DNA of 7,112 bases from Amphritea sp. (GTDB taxonomy: Bacteria > Pseudomonadota > Gammaproteobacteria > Pseudomonadales > Balneatricaceae). The stretch is from the NCBI GenBank assembly GCA_018067325.1, contig JAGPUU010000459.1, forward strand, positions 1 to 7,112. The letters are read 5' to 3'. A model generated the notes under the pieces. That model had not been told where the DNA came from, made no database searches, and saw only the letters and a program-made list of their open reading frames with translations. Shown one piece after another: positions 1-6,755 of the stretch. How positions within the stretch are numbered: the stretch's first letter is position 1; each line of letters opens with the position of its first letter. The translations under genes were made by a program, and so were the position numbers.

Positions 1-57
1 CTATAGTTTTATTCGACAGTAGAAATCGACGAAAATAGGCTCATGTATGAGGTAGTT

Positions 58-468
58 ATGTCTTCAAAGGATAAGGTTGGCAGTGTTGTTAAGGGCGCTG
101 ATAGTTACACCAGTCAACAAGGTTCGATCTACTCTCCGGGCATCAGTGCGGAAACGGTGGGGTCAGAAGCCGTCTTTCTGGGCGTTGTCACTATACCTGA
201 GGGGGCGCGTACTAAAGCGCATCTACATCAGCATCATGAATCGGCTTTTTATCTTTTGAGCGGTGAGAATGTTGAGCTCTGTACGGGGCCGCAACTTGAG
301 AACAGAGCCCTGGCGCAGACCGGCGACTATCTATTTATTCCTGCCAATGTCGCCCATGTAGCGGTAAACAGAGGCGCTACGCCTGCGGTGTTTGTCGGTG
401 TGCGTAATGAGCCAACCGCTCAGGAAAGTGTAGTGATGCTACCCGAGTTGGATGAACTGGTTCCCTAA
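58..468 (+). CDS. Small single-domain cupin protein
   Basis: A 136-residue protein made of one cupin beta-barrel. Cupin motif 1 is visible as a glycine, five residues, then HLHQHHE (ligand positions H55, H57, E61), with two further histidines (H59, H60) inside the motif. Motif 2 reads GDYLFIPANVAHVAVN, giving the fourth ligand H100 and the usual proline and asparagine. All four expected metal ligands are therefore present. Small cupins of this type bind a metal and act as sugar or small-molecule isomerases, dioxygenases or sensors; the sequence does not say which. I chose the ATG at 58 because GAGG lies five bases upstream of it; an in-frame ATG at 43 would add five residues but has only a poor ribosome site. 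No signal peptide is seen, so it is probably cytoplasmic. It stands alone on this strand and converges on rlmB. I see no T-rich terminator after it. Confidence 0.85.
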   Translation: MSSKDKVGSVVKGADSYTSQQGSIYSPGISAETVGSEAVFLGVVTIPEGARTKAHLHQHHESAFYLLSGENVELCTGPQLENRALAQTGDYLFIPANVAHVAVNRGATPAVFVGVRNEPTAQESVVMLPELDELVP

Positions 469-540
469 TGGCAACGCTCTTGCTTACCCGCAGCTACAGC
501 AGCAGTATCTAAAATGTAGTTCACTTGCCGTTTGCATTTA

Positions 541-563
541 TCGCCGCGGGACGCGGCTCCTAC
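541..563 (-). repeat. REP-like palindrome with GTAG foot
   Basis: On the minus strand the sequence begins GTAG (563-560), then GA, then a perfect 6-bp stem GCCGCG/CGCGGC with a three-base loop, then GA. A GTAG tetranucleotide at the foot of a GC-rich hairpin is the signature of bacterial REP elements, which are mobilised or recognised by RAYT-type HUH transposases. GTAGGAGC-type REPs are common in Pseudomonas and related groups. It lies between converging genes, the usual place for a REP. No RAYT gene is in the window, so this copy would depend on an enzyme encoded elsewhere. No T-tract follows on either strand, so it is not an obvious terminator. Confidence 0.7.
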
Positions 564-594
564 GATAGAAGCGCTTTTTCTAGCCAGCCACGCA

Positions 595-630
595 GTGGCG
601 TTCGAGCAAGTGGCGTTCGAGCAAGTGGCG
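595..630. repeat. 15-bp tandem duplication inside the hairpin array
   Basis: The unit GTGGCGTTCGAGCAA occurs at 595-609 and again at 610-624, and a third partial copy (GTGGCG) runs to 630. Each unit is one right-hand stem arm plus one linker. The duplication leaves an unpaired extra arm (610-614) between hairpins H1 and H2. It explains why H1-H2 spacing is larger than the others and looks like a slippage or template-switch event. Confidence 0.85.
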
Positions 631-692
631 AAGCCACGTCTAGCTAGTGTCGCGAAGCGATACGGTCGAGCAAGCTGCGCAGCAGCGTTCTG

Positions 693-721
693 GACAAAGA
701 AAAGCTACGCTTTTCTTTGTC
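693..721. repeat. 13-bp perfect hairpin spanning the rlmB stop codon
   Basis: GACAAAGAAAAGC (693-705) is perfectly complementary to 709-721, with TAC as the loop (GTA on the rlmB strand). In rlmB mRNA the 5' arm is the coding sequence for the final residues (RQRKA), and the UAG stop uses two loop bases and the first base of the 3' arm. A terminating ribosome would have to open the stem, and afterwards the hairpin would protect the mRNA 3' end. There is no T-tract on the minus strand after the stem, so it is not a classical intrinsic terminator. Confidence 0.85.
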
Positions 722-1445
722 TTACAGCTTCAAACAGGCAAACCCCCGTCGCAACTGATACGTTTAGCGAGGAAACCTCCCCCGCCATATCAATCTTTAC
801 CAGGAAGTCGCAGTTTTCACGGGTGAGACGGCGCATTCCCTGGCCTTCGGCGCCCATCACCAGCGCCATCGGCCCTTTCAGGTCGGCGTTATAAACCAGA
901 GTTTCGGCTTCGCCAGCGGTTCCGGTGATCCAGACTCCCTTCTGCTGTAGATCTTTCAGGGTACGCGCCAGGTTGGTAACCAGTACGTAGGGCACAACTT
1001 CCGCGGCGCCACAGGCAACTTTACTCGCAACAGCGTTAAGCGGTGCAGACTTATCTTTTGGCGCAATCACCGCATGAACACCGGCAGCATCAGCGGTACG
1101 CAAGCAGGCACCCAGGTTATGAGGGTCGGTCACGCCATCTAATACCAATAGGAAAGCGGGCTCTTCAAGCTTTTCTAACATCGCATCAAGGAACTGTTCG
1201 TTCTTCGTTTGAATTGGCTCACAGGCAACAACGACGCCCTGGTGCACGCCCTCTTCCGCCATATCGTCCAGCTCTTTACGACTTACCCATTCCACTTGAA
1301 TCTGTTTGGCTTTCGCCAGATCCAGCAGTTTTTGCATCCGCGCGTCGGCACGGCCTTTCAACGCCCACATCCCTTTGACACGCTTACTATCTCGCTCCAG
1401 CGTGGTGGTCGCGGCATGTATTCCAAAAATATACTCAGGGCGCAT
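705..1445 (-). CDS. rlmB: 23S rRNA (guanosine-2'-O-)-methyltransferase RlmB
   Basis: A 246-residue SpoU/TrmH-family enzyme that uses S-adenosylmethionine to methylate the 2'-hydroxyl of G2251 in the P-loop of 23S rRNA; it acts as a dimer in the cytoplasm. An N-terminal RNA-binding domain (about 1-80, starting EYIFGIHA) leads into the knotted SPOUT catalytic domain. The three family motifs are present: GVTDPHNLGACLRTADAAG (about 104-122, with N110 and R116), VMGAEGQGMRRLTRE (about 196-210) and GEVSSLNVSVATG (about 222-234). The match to E. coli RlmB (243 residues) is close throughout; this copy ends QRKA where the E. coli protein ends QRS. The ATG lies inside the 3' end of hemH, overlapping it by 11 bases, with only a weak GAG-type ribosome site, so translation is probably coupled to hemH. 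The stop codon lies within a long hairpin. In E. coli rlmB follows rnr; here it follows hemH. Confidence 0.95.
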   Translation of the reverse strand: MRPEYIFGIHAATTTLERDSKRVKGMWALKGRADARMQKLLDLAKAKQIQVEWVSRKELDDMAEEGVHQGVVVACEPIQTKNEQFLDAMLEKLEEPAFLLVLDGVTDPHNLGACLRTADAAGVHAVIAPKDKSAPLNAVASKVACGAAEVVPYVLVTNLARTLKDLQQKGVWITGTAGEAETLVYNADLKGPMALVMGAEGQGMRRLTRENCDFLVKIDMAGEVSSLNVSVATGVCLFEAVRQRKA

Positions 1446-2481
1446 CGTTTATCTCATTCTGTTCATTATTTGTACTGACCGGATTAAACCAGCCTGAACT
1501 ATTCTGTTGTACCAGATCCACCAGCAGGCGAATCATACCCTTATCGGCATTCAATGCTGGAATATACTGGTACTGCTCGCCACCCGCTTCCATAAAAATA
1601 TCGCGATTTTCTACCGATAGCTCTTCTAATGTTTCCAGACAATCGGCAGAGAATGCCGGAGAGATGATATCGACTTGTTTCACGCCGCTCTCAGGTAGTT
1701 TCTCAAGGGTTTTATCGGTATAGGGCTGTAGCCAGGCCTTAGGCCCGAAACGGGACTGAAAAGTGGTTTGCCACTGATCTGGAGCCAGCCCCAGTTCATG
1801 TGCCAGCAGTTCTGAGGTGCGGTGACAGTGATCAGGATAGGGGTCACCCCGTTCAGCATACTCTTGGGGTATACCGTGGTAAGAAAGAATTAACTTATCC
1901 CCCTGCCCCTGCTCAACGCGATAATCACGTACTGAATCCGCCAGCGCCCGGATATAGAGCGGGTGGTCATGGTAATCATGCAGCACCCGAATATCCGGTG
2001 GATTACGATTCTGTAACTGAAACCTGGCGATCTGATCATAGATCGGCGCAGTGGTGGTGTCGGAGTATTGCGGATATAGCGGTAATACTAAAATTTTCTG
2101 ATAGCCCGCCTGTTTCAGCTCGGCTAACCGCGGCGTGAGACCCGGATTACCGTAAGTCATCGCCGAGAAAACCTGAATATCCTGCCCGGGCATCTGCTGC
2201 TGAAGCGTCAATTGCAGCGCTGCAACCTGTTGATTGAGTATCAACCGTAGTGGAGAGTCCTGATCCCAGATGGATGCATAGAGCTTTGCCACTTTGCGGG
2301 GTCGAAAAGTCAGAATGATGCCGTTAAGCACCGTCAGCCAAACCAGACGCATGATGCCATCGCCTTCAACTACCCGACGATCTGAAAGAAACTCTTTCAG
2401 GTAACGGCGAACCGCTCCCGGGGTGGGTTGATCTGGCGACCCTAAATTAACAAGCAGCACCGCTGTTTTAGGCTGAAGCAT
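1435..2481 (-). CDS. hemH: Ferrochelatase HemH
   Basis: Inserts Fe2+ into protoporphyrin IX, the last step of protohaem synthesis, in the cytoplasm or at the membrane face. From the ATG at 2481 it has 348 residues, slightly longer than E. coli HemH. Visible motifs in order: TAVLLVNLGSPDQP at the N-terminus, LPLYPQYSDTTTAP (about 133-146), SYHGIPQEYAERGDPY (about 200-215, with the catalytic histidine H202) and FSADCLETLEEL (about 277-288, with the conserved acidic residue E283). No cysteine follows that motif, so the C-terminal iron-sulphur cluster of some ferrochelatases is absent. An in-frame TTG at 2505 would add eight residues; I prefer the ATG because family members begin just before LLVNLGSP and GGA lies nine bases upstream of the ATG. 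A terminator separates it from adk, so a promoter should lie in the short gap; GATAAT at 2517-2512 is a possible -10 but lacks a good -35. adk-hemH order matches E. coli. Confidence 0.95.
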   Translation of the reverse strand: MLQPKTAVLLVNLGSPDQPTPGAVRRYLKEFLSDRRVVEGDGIMRLVWLTVLNGIILTFRPRKVAKLYASIWDQDSPLRLILNQQVAALQLTLQQQMPGQDIQVFSAMTYGNPGLTPRLAELKQAGYQKILVLPLYPQYSDTTTAPIYDQIARFQLQNRNPPDIRVLHDYHDHPLYIRALADSVRDYRVEQGQGDKLILSYHGIPQEYAERGDPYPDHCHRTSELLAHELGLAPDQWQTTFQSRFGPKAWLQPYTDKTLEKLPESGVKQVDIISPAFSADCLETLEELSVENRDIFMEAGGEQYQYIPALNADKGMIRLLVDLVQQNSSGWFNPVSTNNEQNEINDAP

Positions 2482-2534
2482 CCGTTTAATTCCGTTTGAA
2501 AGCAAAGCGCTATTATCCCGGAATTACAGGCAAT

Positions 2535-2576
2535 AAAAAACCGCTGTTTTGACTCATACATCAAAGCAGCGGTTTT
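2535..2576 (-). terminator. Intrinsic terminator of adk
   Basis: On the minus strand, 19 bases past the adk stop, AAAACCGCTG pairs with CAGCGGTTTT (2567-2576 with 2537-2546). The stem continues through one mismatch into TTTGA/TCAAA around an eight-base loop, and TTTTTT (2540-2535) follows. On the plus strand the stem is also followed by TTTT, so it could act both ways, although both neighbouring genes are on the minus strand. Confidence 0.9.
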
Positions 2577-2594
2577 AATAATCAGAGCAAAGAA

Positions 2595-3284
<690 letters not shown>

Positions 3285-3353
3285 TCAAAACTGTCTGGCC
3301 GACCGCCATTTAGGGCTATCGACTGAAATTTTTTCGAGCCGTAATCTTCGAAC

Positions 3354-3381
3354 ATTACAGCTATTCGCCTGCTACTCACAA
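3354..3381 (-). promoter_or_regulatory. Candidate sigma70-type promoter for adk
   Basis: Reading toward adk, TTGTGA (3381-3376) and TGTAAT (3359-3354) are separated by 16 bases, which fits a sigma70 promoter and would give a leader of about 95 bases. A second, perfect TATAAT lies at 3279-3274, but it has no -35 partner and would place the transcript start almost on the ribosome site. Some promoter is required here because the ppc terminator lies just upstream. Confidence 0.4.
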
Positions 3382-3453
3382 TTGGACATTCGATCTACTA
3401 CCAATATCTAAGCCAAGGCCAATTGCAGGAGGCAAATTTCTCTGAATCGGTAT

Positions 3454-3491
3454 AAAAAACCCTCGATTCATTCAAAACGAACGATCGAGAG
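3454..3491 (-). terminator. Intrinsic terminator of ppc
   Basis: On the minus strand CTCTCGAT (3491-3484) pairs with ATCGAGGG (3467-3460), eight pairs including one G-U. A short inner TTC/GAA pairing lies in the 16-base loop, and TTTTTT (3459-3454) follows directly. It sits about 85 bases after the ppc stop. The bases between stop and hairpin (3492-3575) show nothing else I can support. Confidence 0.85.
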
Positions 3492-3575
3492 TAGTCAAAA
3501 CTGCCTGATGTATCAACCCCTAAGTGATTCCGCCGCCTTATGCAGAGATACGCAGGTACTCTAAAGAGCCCGCAA

Positions 3576-6182
3576 TCAACCGGTGTTGCGCATACCCGCA
3601 GAGATCCCCGCCATGGTAATCATCAGGGCCTGCTCCAAGCGTTCATCTGGATGGTTTCGGTCCCGGTAGAGCAGCTCAGCCTGCAGAAAATGCAACGGAT
3701 CGATATAAGGGTTACGTACATCGATCGATTGCCGGATAATCGGATTCTCTTCTAACAGTTCATCCTGTTGCTTAATCTTCTTTACCAGTTCAACCGTATT
3801 CGCTAAGCGGCAACGCAGATCAGCACCCAGCACTTTCAGCTCATCTGAAACCAGACGTTTCTCATAGTACGAAGCGATATTACCATCCGATTTAGCCACT
3901 ACCATCTCGAGCATATCGATATAGGAACGGAAGAACGGCCAGTCGCGTCGCATCGTTTGAACCAACTCGAACTGTCCCTTATCAAGAATATCCTGAAGCG
4001 CAACATCGCTTCCCAGCCAGGCCGGTAACATCAGTCGGATCTGCGTCCAGGCAAATATCCATGGGATCGCCCGCAAACTTTCGACTCCACCATCCGCTTT
4101 ACGCTTCGCAGGACGACTCCCAAGCGGTAACTTTGCCAACTCCTGTTCCGGCGTCGCAGAACGGAAATAAGGCACGAACTGGGGGTCAAAACGCACCACA
4201 TCACGATAAGCGGTTAAACCACTGGCTGACAAATCATCCATCAGCTGTCGCCATTCAGGTCTGGGGCCCGGTGCCGGCGCCAAAGTAGCCTCAAGCGTCG
4301 CTGAGGTATAAAGCTCTAAGTTGCGTACCGCAATTTCCGGAATACCAAACTTAAAGCGAATCATCTCGCCCTGTTCCGTCACTCTCAGGCTACCAGCGAC
4401 CGACCCGGGAGGCTGAGCCAGAATAGCCGTATGACTGGGACCGCCACCCCGGCCAACAGTACCACCACGACCATGAAATAGCGTCAGATGGACACCATTA
4501 TCAACGCAGACCTGAGTCAACGCTTCCTGGGCACGATATTGTCCCCAGGCGGCAGCGAGCTGGCCTGCATCCTTGGATGAGTCAGAGTAACCAATCATCA
4601 CTTCCTGATGGCCTTCGGTATAGGCCTTATACCAGGGAATACCTAATAACTGGCGAATACAGTCTTCTGCACCGTCCAGATCATCAAGGGTCTCAAATAG
4701 AGGCGCCACACGGATGTTATGGCCGATACCACTCTCTTTTAACAGCAGAATAACCGCCAATATATCAGAAGGCTGACTGGCCATCGAGATAACATAGGAA
4801 CCTAAAGAGCTAGGTTCCTCTTCAGCAACAACCCGGCAGGTCTCCAGCACTTCTTGAACATTGTCAGAGGGCTGCCAATCCCGTGGTAGCAGCGGACGCT
4901 TCTCCTGTAACTCTTTCAACAGAAACATCTGCTTATTGGTTTCACTCCACTCGCTGTAACAGCCTATGCCATAAAAGCCGGTCAGCTCGTCGAACACTTC
5001 AGCGTGTCGATCTGCGTTCTGTCGGATATCCAGATTGACCAACGTCATGCCAAAGCAGGCAACCCGACGAATAGTATCGGTTAACAGACCCTCTGCAATG
5101 ACTTCCATACCGCAGTCTCGCAGAGATTTTTCAATCAACATCAGAGGTTCAAGCAACTGCTGGGGCAAAATATAAACCCCCTCTTTATCCACAGGACGCC
5201 CATCCAGTCGCTCGGTGGTCCAATGCTTGGTGACGCGCAGATGATTGCGCACCTCACGCAGCAAAGCCCTATAGGGCTCTGGATGATCACCTACCAACGC
5301 CCGTATTTCCGAGCTACAGCGGTTCATCGATAATTCACTGCGCAGCAGATCGATATCTTTCAGATACAGATCAGCAGCGACCCAGCGCGACAGCAATAAT
5401 ACCTTTTCAGTGGTCACTGAGGTCACATTGGGGTTGCCGTCACGATCGCCTCCCATCCAGGAAGCAAAACGGACCGGAGAGCGAGTCAGCGGCAAGTGCT
5501 CGCCAGTCGCATCAAACAGTTGCTGATCAATTTGTCGCAAGAAGACGGGCACCGCTTCCCAGAGAGAGTTTTCGATAACAGCAAAACCCCATTTTGCTTC
5601 ATCCACTGGGGTTGGCCGTTGCTTGCGAATCGTATCGGTATGCCAGGCTTGGCTGATCAGCTCATGGAGCCGGTGGCGCAGATCTTCACCCCGATCAATC
5701 CTCTGAAGACAGTCGGTTATGGAATCAAATTTCTGAATGAGTGTGCGACGGTTTACTTCGGTTGGATGGGCCGTTAGTACCAGCTCGACATCCATTTCGC
5801 TAACCGTTTTAGCGATCTGCTGTTTGGAGATCCCTTGCTGCTGTAAGCGCCCTATCAGACCGCAGAATGAGTCGCTGGTGCAGACATCCAACACCCCGGA
5901 ACGGCGTCGAACCCGGTGATGCTCTTCTGCCACATTAGACAGATTAAGAAATTGGGTAAAGGCTCTGGCAACCGGTAGTAGCTCGTCATCTTCAAGCTCG
6001 CTAAGGGCTTTCAGCAGTTCATCATCCGCCCCTTTGACTGAGGAGCGGCCCGCTTTAGACAAGGCCCGAATGGCTTCAATCTTATCGAGGAACTGCTGCC
6101 CTTTGTGAGCCGCAATGGTTTGCCCCAGACATTCGCCAAGCATCCGGACATCATCGCGCAGATCTTCATGAAGAGTTGTCAT
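3576..6182 (-). CDS. ppc: Phosphoenolpyruvate carboxylase
   Basis: Fixes bicarbonate onto phosphoenolpyruvate to make oxaloacetate, replenishing the TCA cycle; a cytoplasmic tetramer. Its 868 residues compare with 883 in E. coli. Catalytic landmarks are all present: VLTAHPTE with the essential histidine H139, FASWMGGDRDGNP (239-251), VNLDIRQ with R387, GYSDSSKDAG with K537 (531-540) and the glycine-rich loop FHGRGGTVGRGGGP (569-582) with R572. Residues matching the E. coli aspartate-inhibition site are also seen: the lysine of VVAKSD (K764), the arginine of DVRNPY (R823) and the asparagine of the C-terminal RNTG (N866). Feedback inhibition by aspartate is therefore likely. The C-terminus is intact. 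The ATG has a strong AGGGGA ribosome site six bases upstream. It has terminators both before and after it, so it is probably transcribed alone, from a promoter region that contains a dyad. Confidence 0.97.
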   Translation of the reverse strand: MTTLHEDLRDDVRMLGECLGQTIAAHKGQQFLDKIEAIRALSKAGRSSVKGADDELLKALSELEDDELLPVARAFTQFLNLSNVAEEHHRVRRRSGVLDVCTSDSFCGLIGRLQQQGISKQQIAKTVSEMDVELVLTAHPTEVNRRTLIQKFDSITDCLQRIDRGEDLRHRLHELISQAWHTDTIRKQRPTPVDEAKWGFAVIENSLWEAVPVFLRQIDQQLFDATGEHLPLTRSPVRFASWMGGDRDGNPNVTSVTTEKVLLLSRWVAADLYLKDIDLLRSELSMNRCSSEIRALVGDHPEPYRALLREVRNHLRVTKHWTTERLDGRPVDKEGVYILPQQLLEPLMLIEKSLRDCGMEVIAEGLLTDTIRRVACFGMTLVNLDIRQNADRHAEVFDELTGFYGIGCYSEWSETNKQMFLLKELQEKRPLLPRDWQPSDNVQEVLETCRVVAEEEPSSLGSYVISMASQPSDILAVILLLKESGIGHNIRVAPLFETLDDLDGAEDCIRQLLGIPWYKAYTEGHQEVMIGYSDSSKDAGQLAAAWGQYRAQEALTQVCVDNGVHLTLFHGRGGTVGRGGGPSHTAILAQPPGSVAGSLRVTEQGEMIRFKFGIPEIAVRNLELYTSATLEATLAPAPGPRPEWRQLMDDLSASGLTAYRDVVRFDPQFVPYFRSATPEQELAKLPLGSRPAKRKADGGVESLRAIPWIFAWTQIRLMLPAWLGSDVALQDILDKGQFELVQTMRRDWPFFRSYIDMLEMVVAKSDGNIASYYEKRLVSDELKVLGADLRCRLANTVELVKKIKQQDELLEENPIIRQSIDVRNPYIDPLHFLQAELLYRDRNHPDERLEQALMITMAGISAGMRNTG

Positions 6183-6210
6183 ACCACATCCCCTGTCAGA
6201 TATTGAGTAC

Positions 6211-6272
6211 TTATAATACAGACTATTGATACTACAGTTTTCGTGCGAAGCACAAATACTATCTTAGTATCA
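6211..6272 (-). promoter_or_regulatory. ppc upstream region with nested dyads and a -10-like box
   Basis: TGATACTA (6227-6234) and TAGTATCA (6265-6272) form an 8-bp inverted repeat. Almost at its centre is a mini-hairpin GTGC-GAA-GCAC (6243-6253). An overlapping inverted repeat ATACTA-TCT-TAGTAT occupies 6256-6270. Reading toward ppc, TATTAT (6218-6213) could be a -10 giving a leader of about 24 bases, with AGGGGA well placed inside it. No good -35 is seen 16-18 bases upstream, so an activator may be needed. The dyad would then be a candidate operator; this is inference. Confidence 0.4.
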
Positions 6273-6303
6273 GAAGGAAAGTACGAGAGGGGTGGTCAAA
6301 CTT

Positions 6304-6332
6304 AAAAAAGCCCCCTCATTTAAGACAAGGGC
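6304..6332 (-). terminator. Intrinsic terminator after the small membrane protein gene
   Basis: Reading on the minus strand, GCCCTT (6332-6327) pairs with GGGGGC (6315-6310) as four Watson-Crick and two G-U pairs around an 11-base loop, and TTTTTT (6309-6304) follows. It starts 11 bases after the stop codon and separates the mazG transcript from ppc. Confidence 0.8.
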
Positions 6333-6342
6333 CTGTTTGGAC

Positions 6343-6729
6343 TTAGTGGCTGGTTAAATTTCTGAGCTTTTTAAAAGCGATATCCGCCTGATACTCATCT
6401 TGATAGCGGTTTTCAACTTCTGATTGAGATGCGCCGTTCAGTATCAGCGCTATGCGGTAGTTGCTGTCTTTTTCGCCCGATGCATCCTGACGGATCTCGC
6501 CGTGCGTTAACTGATCAAAACCAACACGCAGGTAGCCGGTGGGAATCAAAACCGCTATCTGCTGTTGCGTCGTACTGACTAACAGACCTGGATTACCTTT
6601 AAGGTCATCTGAGACAACAAAACCTGCGCCTTCCAGAGCTTTACGCTGACCATCAATACGCTGATAATTCCAGTAACCCAGGCCAGCCATTACGACTACC
6701 GCCAGAATCACCCATTGTAATGTTCCCAC
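6343..6729 (-). CDS. Small single-pass membrane-anchored protein of unknown function
   Basis: I do not recognise this 128-residue protein. Residues 4-20 (LQWVILAVVVMAGLGYW) form one hydrophobic segment with no cleavage-like site, so it is more likely a membrane anchor than a cleaved signal peptide. Basic residues just after it (R24, R28, K29) suggest that the soluble part of about 100 residues faces the cytoplasm; this is inference from the positive-inside rule. The soluble part is hydrophilic, with short hydrophobic stretches (GLLVS, IAVLIPTGYLRVGF, YRIALILNGA) that look like beta-strands, and ends in a charged, probably helical stretch. It has no cysteines. The start codon is GTG, strongly supported by GGAGG six bases upstream (6740-6736). 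It lies 26 bases after the mazG stop on the same strand and ends at a terminator, so it is the last gene of the mazG transcript. Confidence 0.8.
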   Translation of the reverse strand: MGTLQWVILAVVVMAGLGYWNYQRIDGQRKALEGAGFVVSDDLKGNPGLLVSTTQQQIAVLIPTGYLRVGFDQLTHGEIRQDASGEKDSNYRIALILNGASQSEVENRYQDEYQADIAFKKLRNLTSH

Positions 6730-6755
6730 TAGTCGCCTCCGTTTAATCGCGCTAA

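Larger units (their letters stand above)
577..721. repeat. Modular array of GNA-loop mini-hairpins
   Basis: Five perfect or nearly perfect hairpins follow one another. H1 is GCCAC-GCA-GTGGC (587-599). H2 is GTGGC-GAA-GCCAC (625-637). H3 is GTGTCGC-GAA-GCGATAC (647-663, one G-T pair). H4 is GCTGC-GCA-GCAGC (674-686). H5 has a 13-bp stem (693-721). Stem sequences differ, but every loop is GNA, or its complement TAC in H5, closed by C-G; such d(C-GNA-G) loops are known to make exceptionally stable DNA mini-hairpins. The linkers are related: TTTCTAGCCA, GTTCGAGCAA (twice), GTCTAGCTA, GGTCGAGCAA and a shortened GTTCTG. Centre-to-centre spacing is 38, 24, 25 and 27 bases; the first becomes 23 once a 15-bp duplication is removed. 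I do not recognise a named family. It could be a lineage-specific dispersed intergenic repeat related to the neighbouring REP. Confidence 0.75.

Noticed and set aside
13..41. TCGACA followed by TAGGCT as a promoter for the cupin gene
   Set aside because: The -10 matches only three of six consensus bases, and the region upstream is cut by the window edge.
43..57. Earlier in-frame ATG for the cupin gene
   Set aside because: The ATG at 58 has GAGG at a suitable distance. The one at 43 has only a weak AGG, and the five extra residues add nothing conserved.
577..721. CRISPR array or integron attC cluster
   Set aside because: The constant part is only about 10 bases and the variable parts are self-complementary, unlike CRISPR spacers. 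The R-box/L-box arrangement of attC and any cas or integrase gene are absent.
532..894. Plus-strand open frame of 120 codons running through the hairpin array
   Set aside because: It reads the array as repeated VAFEQ-like residues and then runs antisense through the 3' end of rlmB. It has no ribosome site and no family resemblance.
2482..2505. TTG start giving an eight-residue longer HemH
   Set aside because: It has no ribosome site and lies where a transcript from the possible GATAAT box would begin. Family members start near the ATG at 2481.
2512..2517. GATAAT as the hemH promoter -10 box
   Set aside because: It is a good -10, but no -35 better than TTTTTA or TTTTTT lies at the right distance, so I did not list it as a feature.
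3379..3425. Inverted repeat CAATTGG/CCAATTG upstream of adk
   Set aside because: Only seven pairs around a 33-base gap; this is weak and may be chance, although it overlaps the candidate adk -35.
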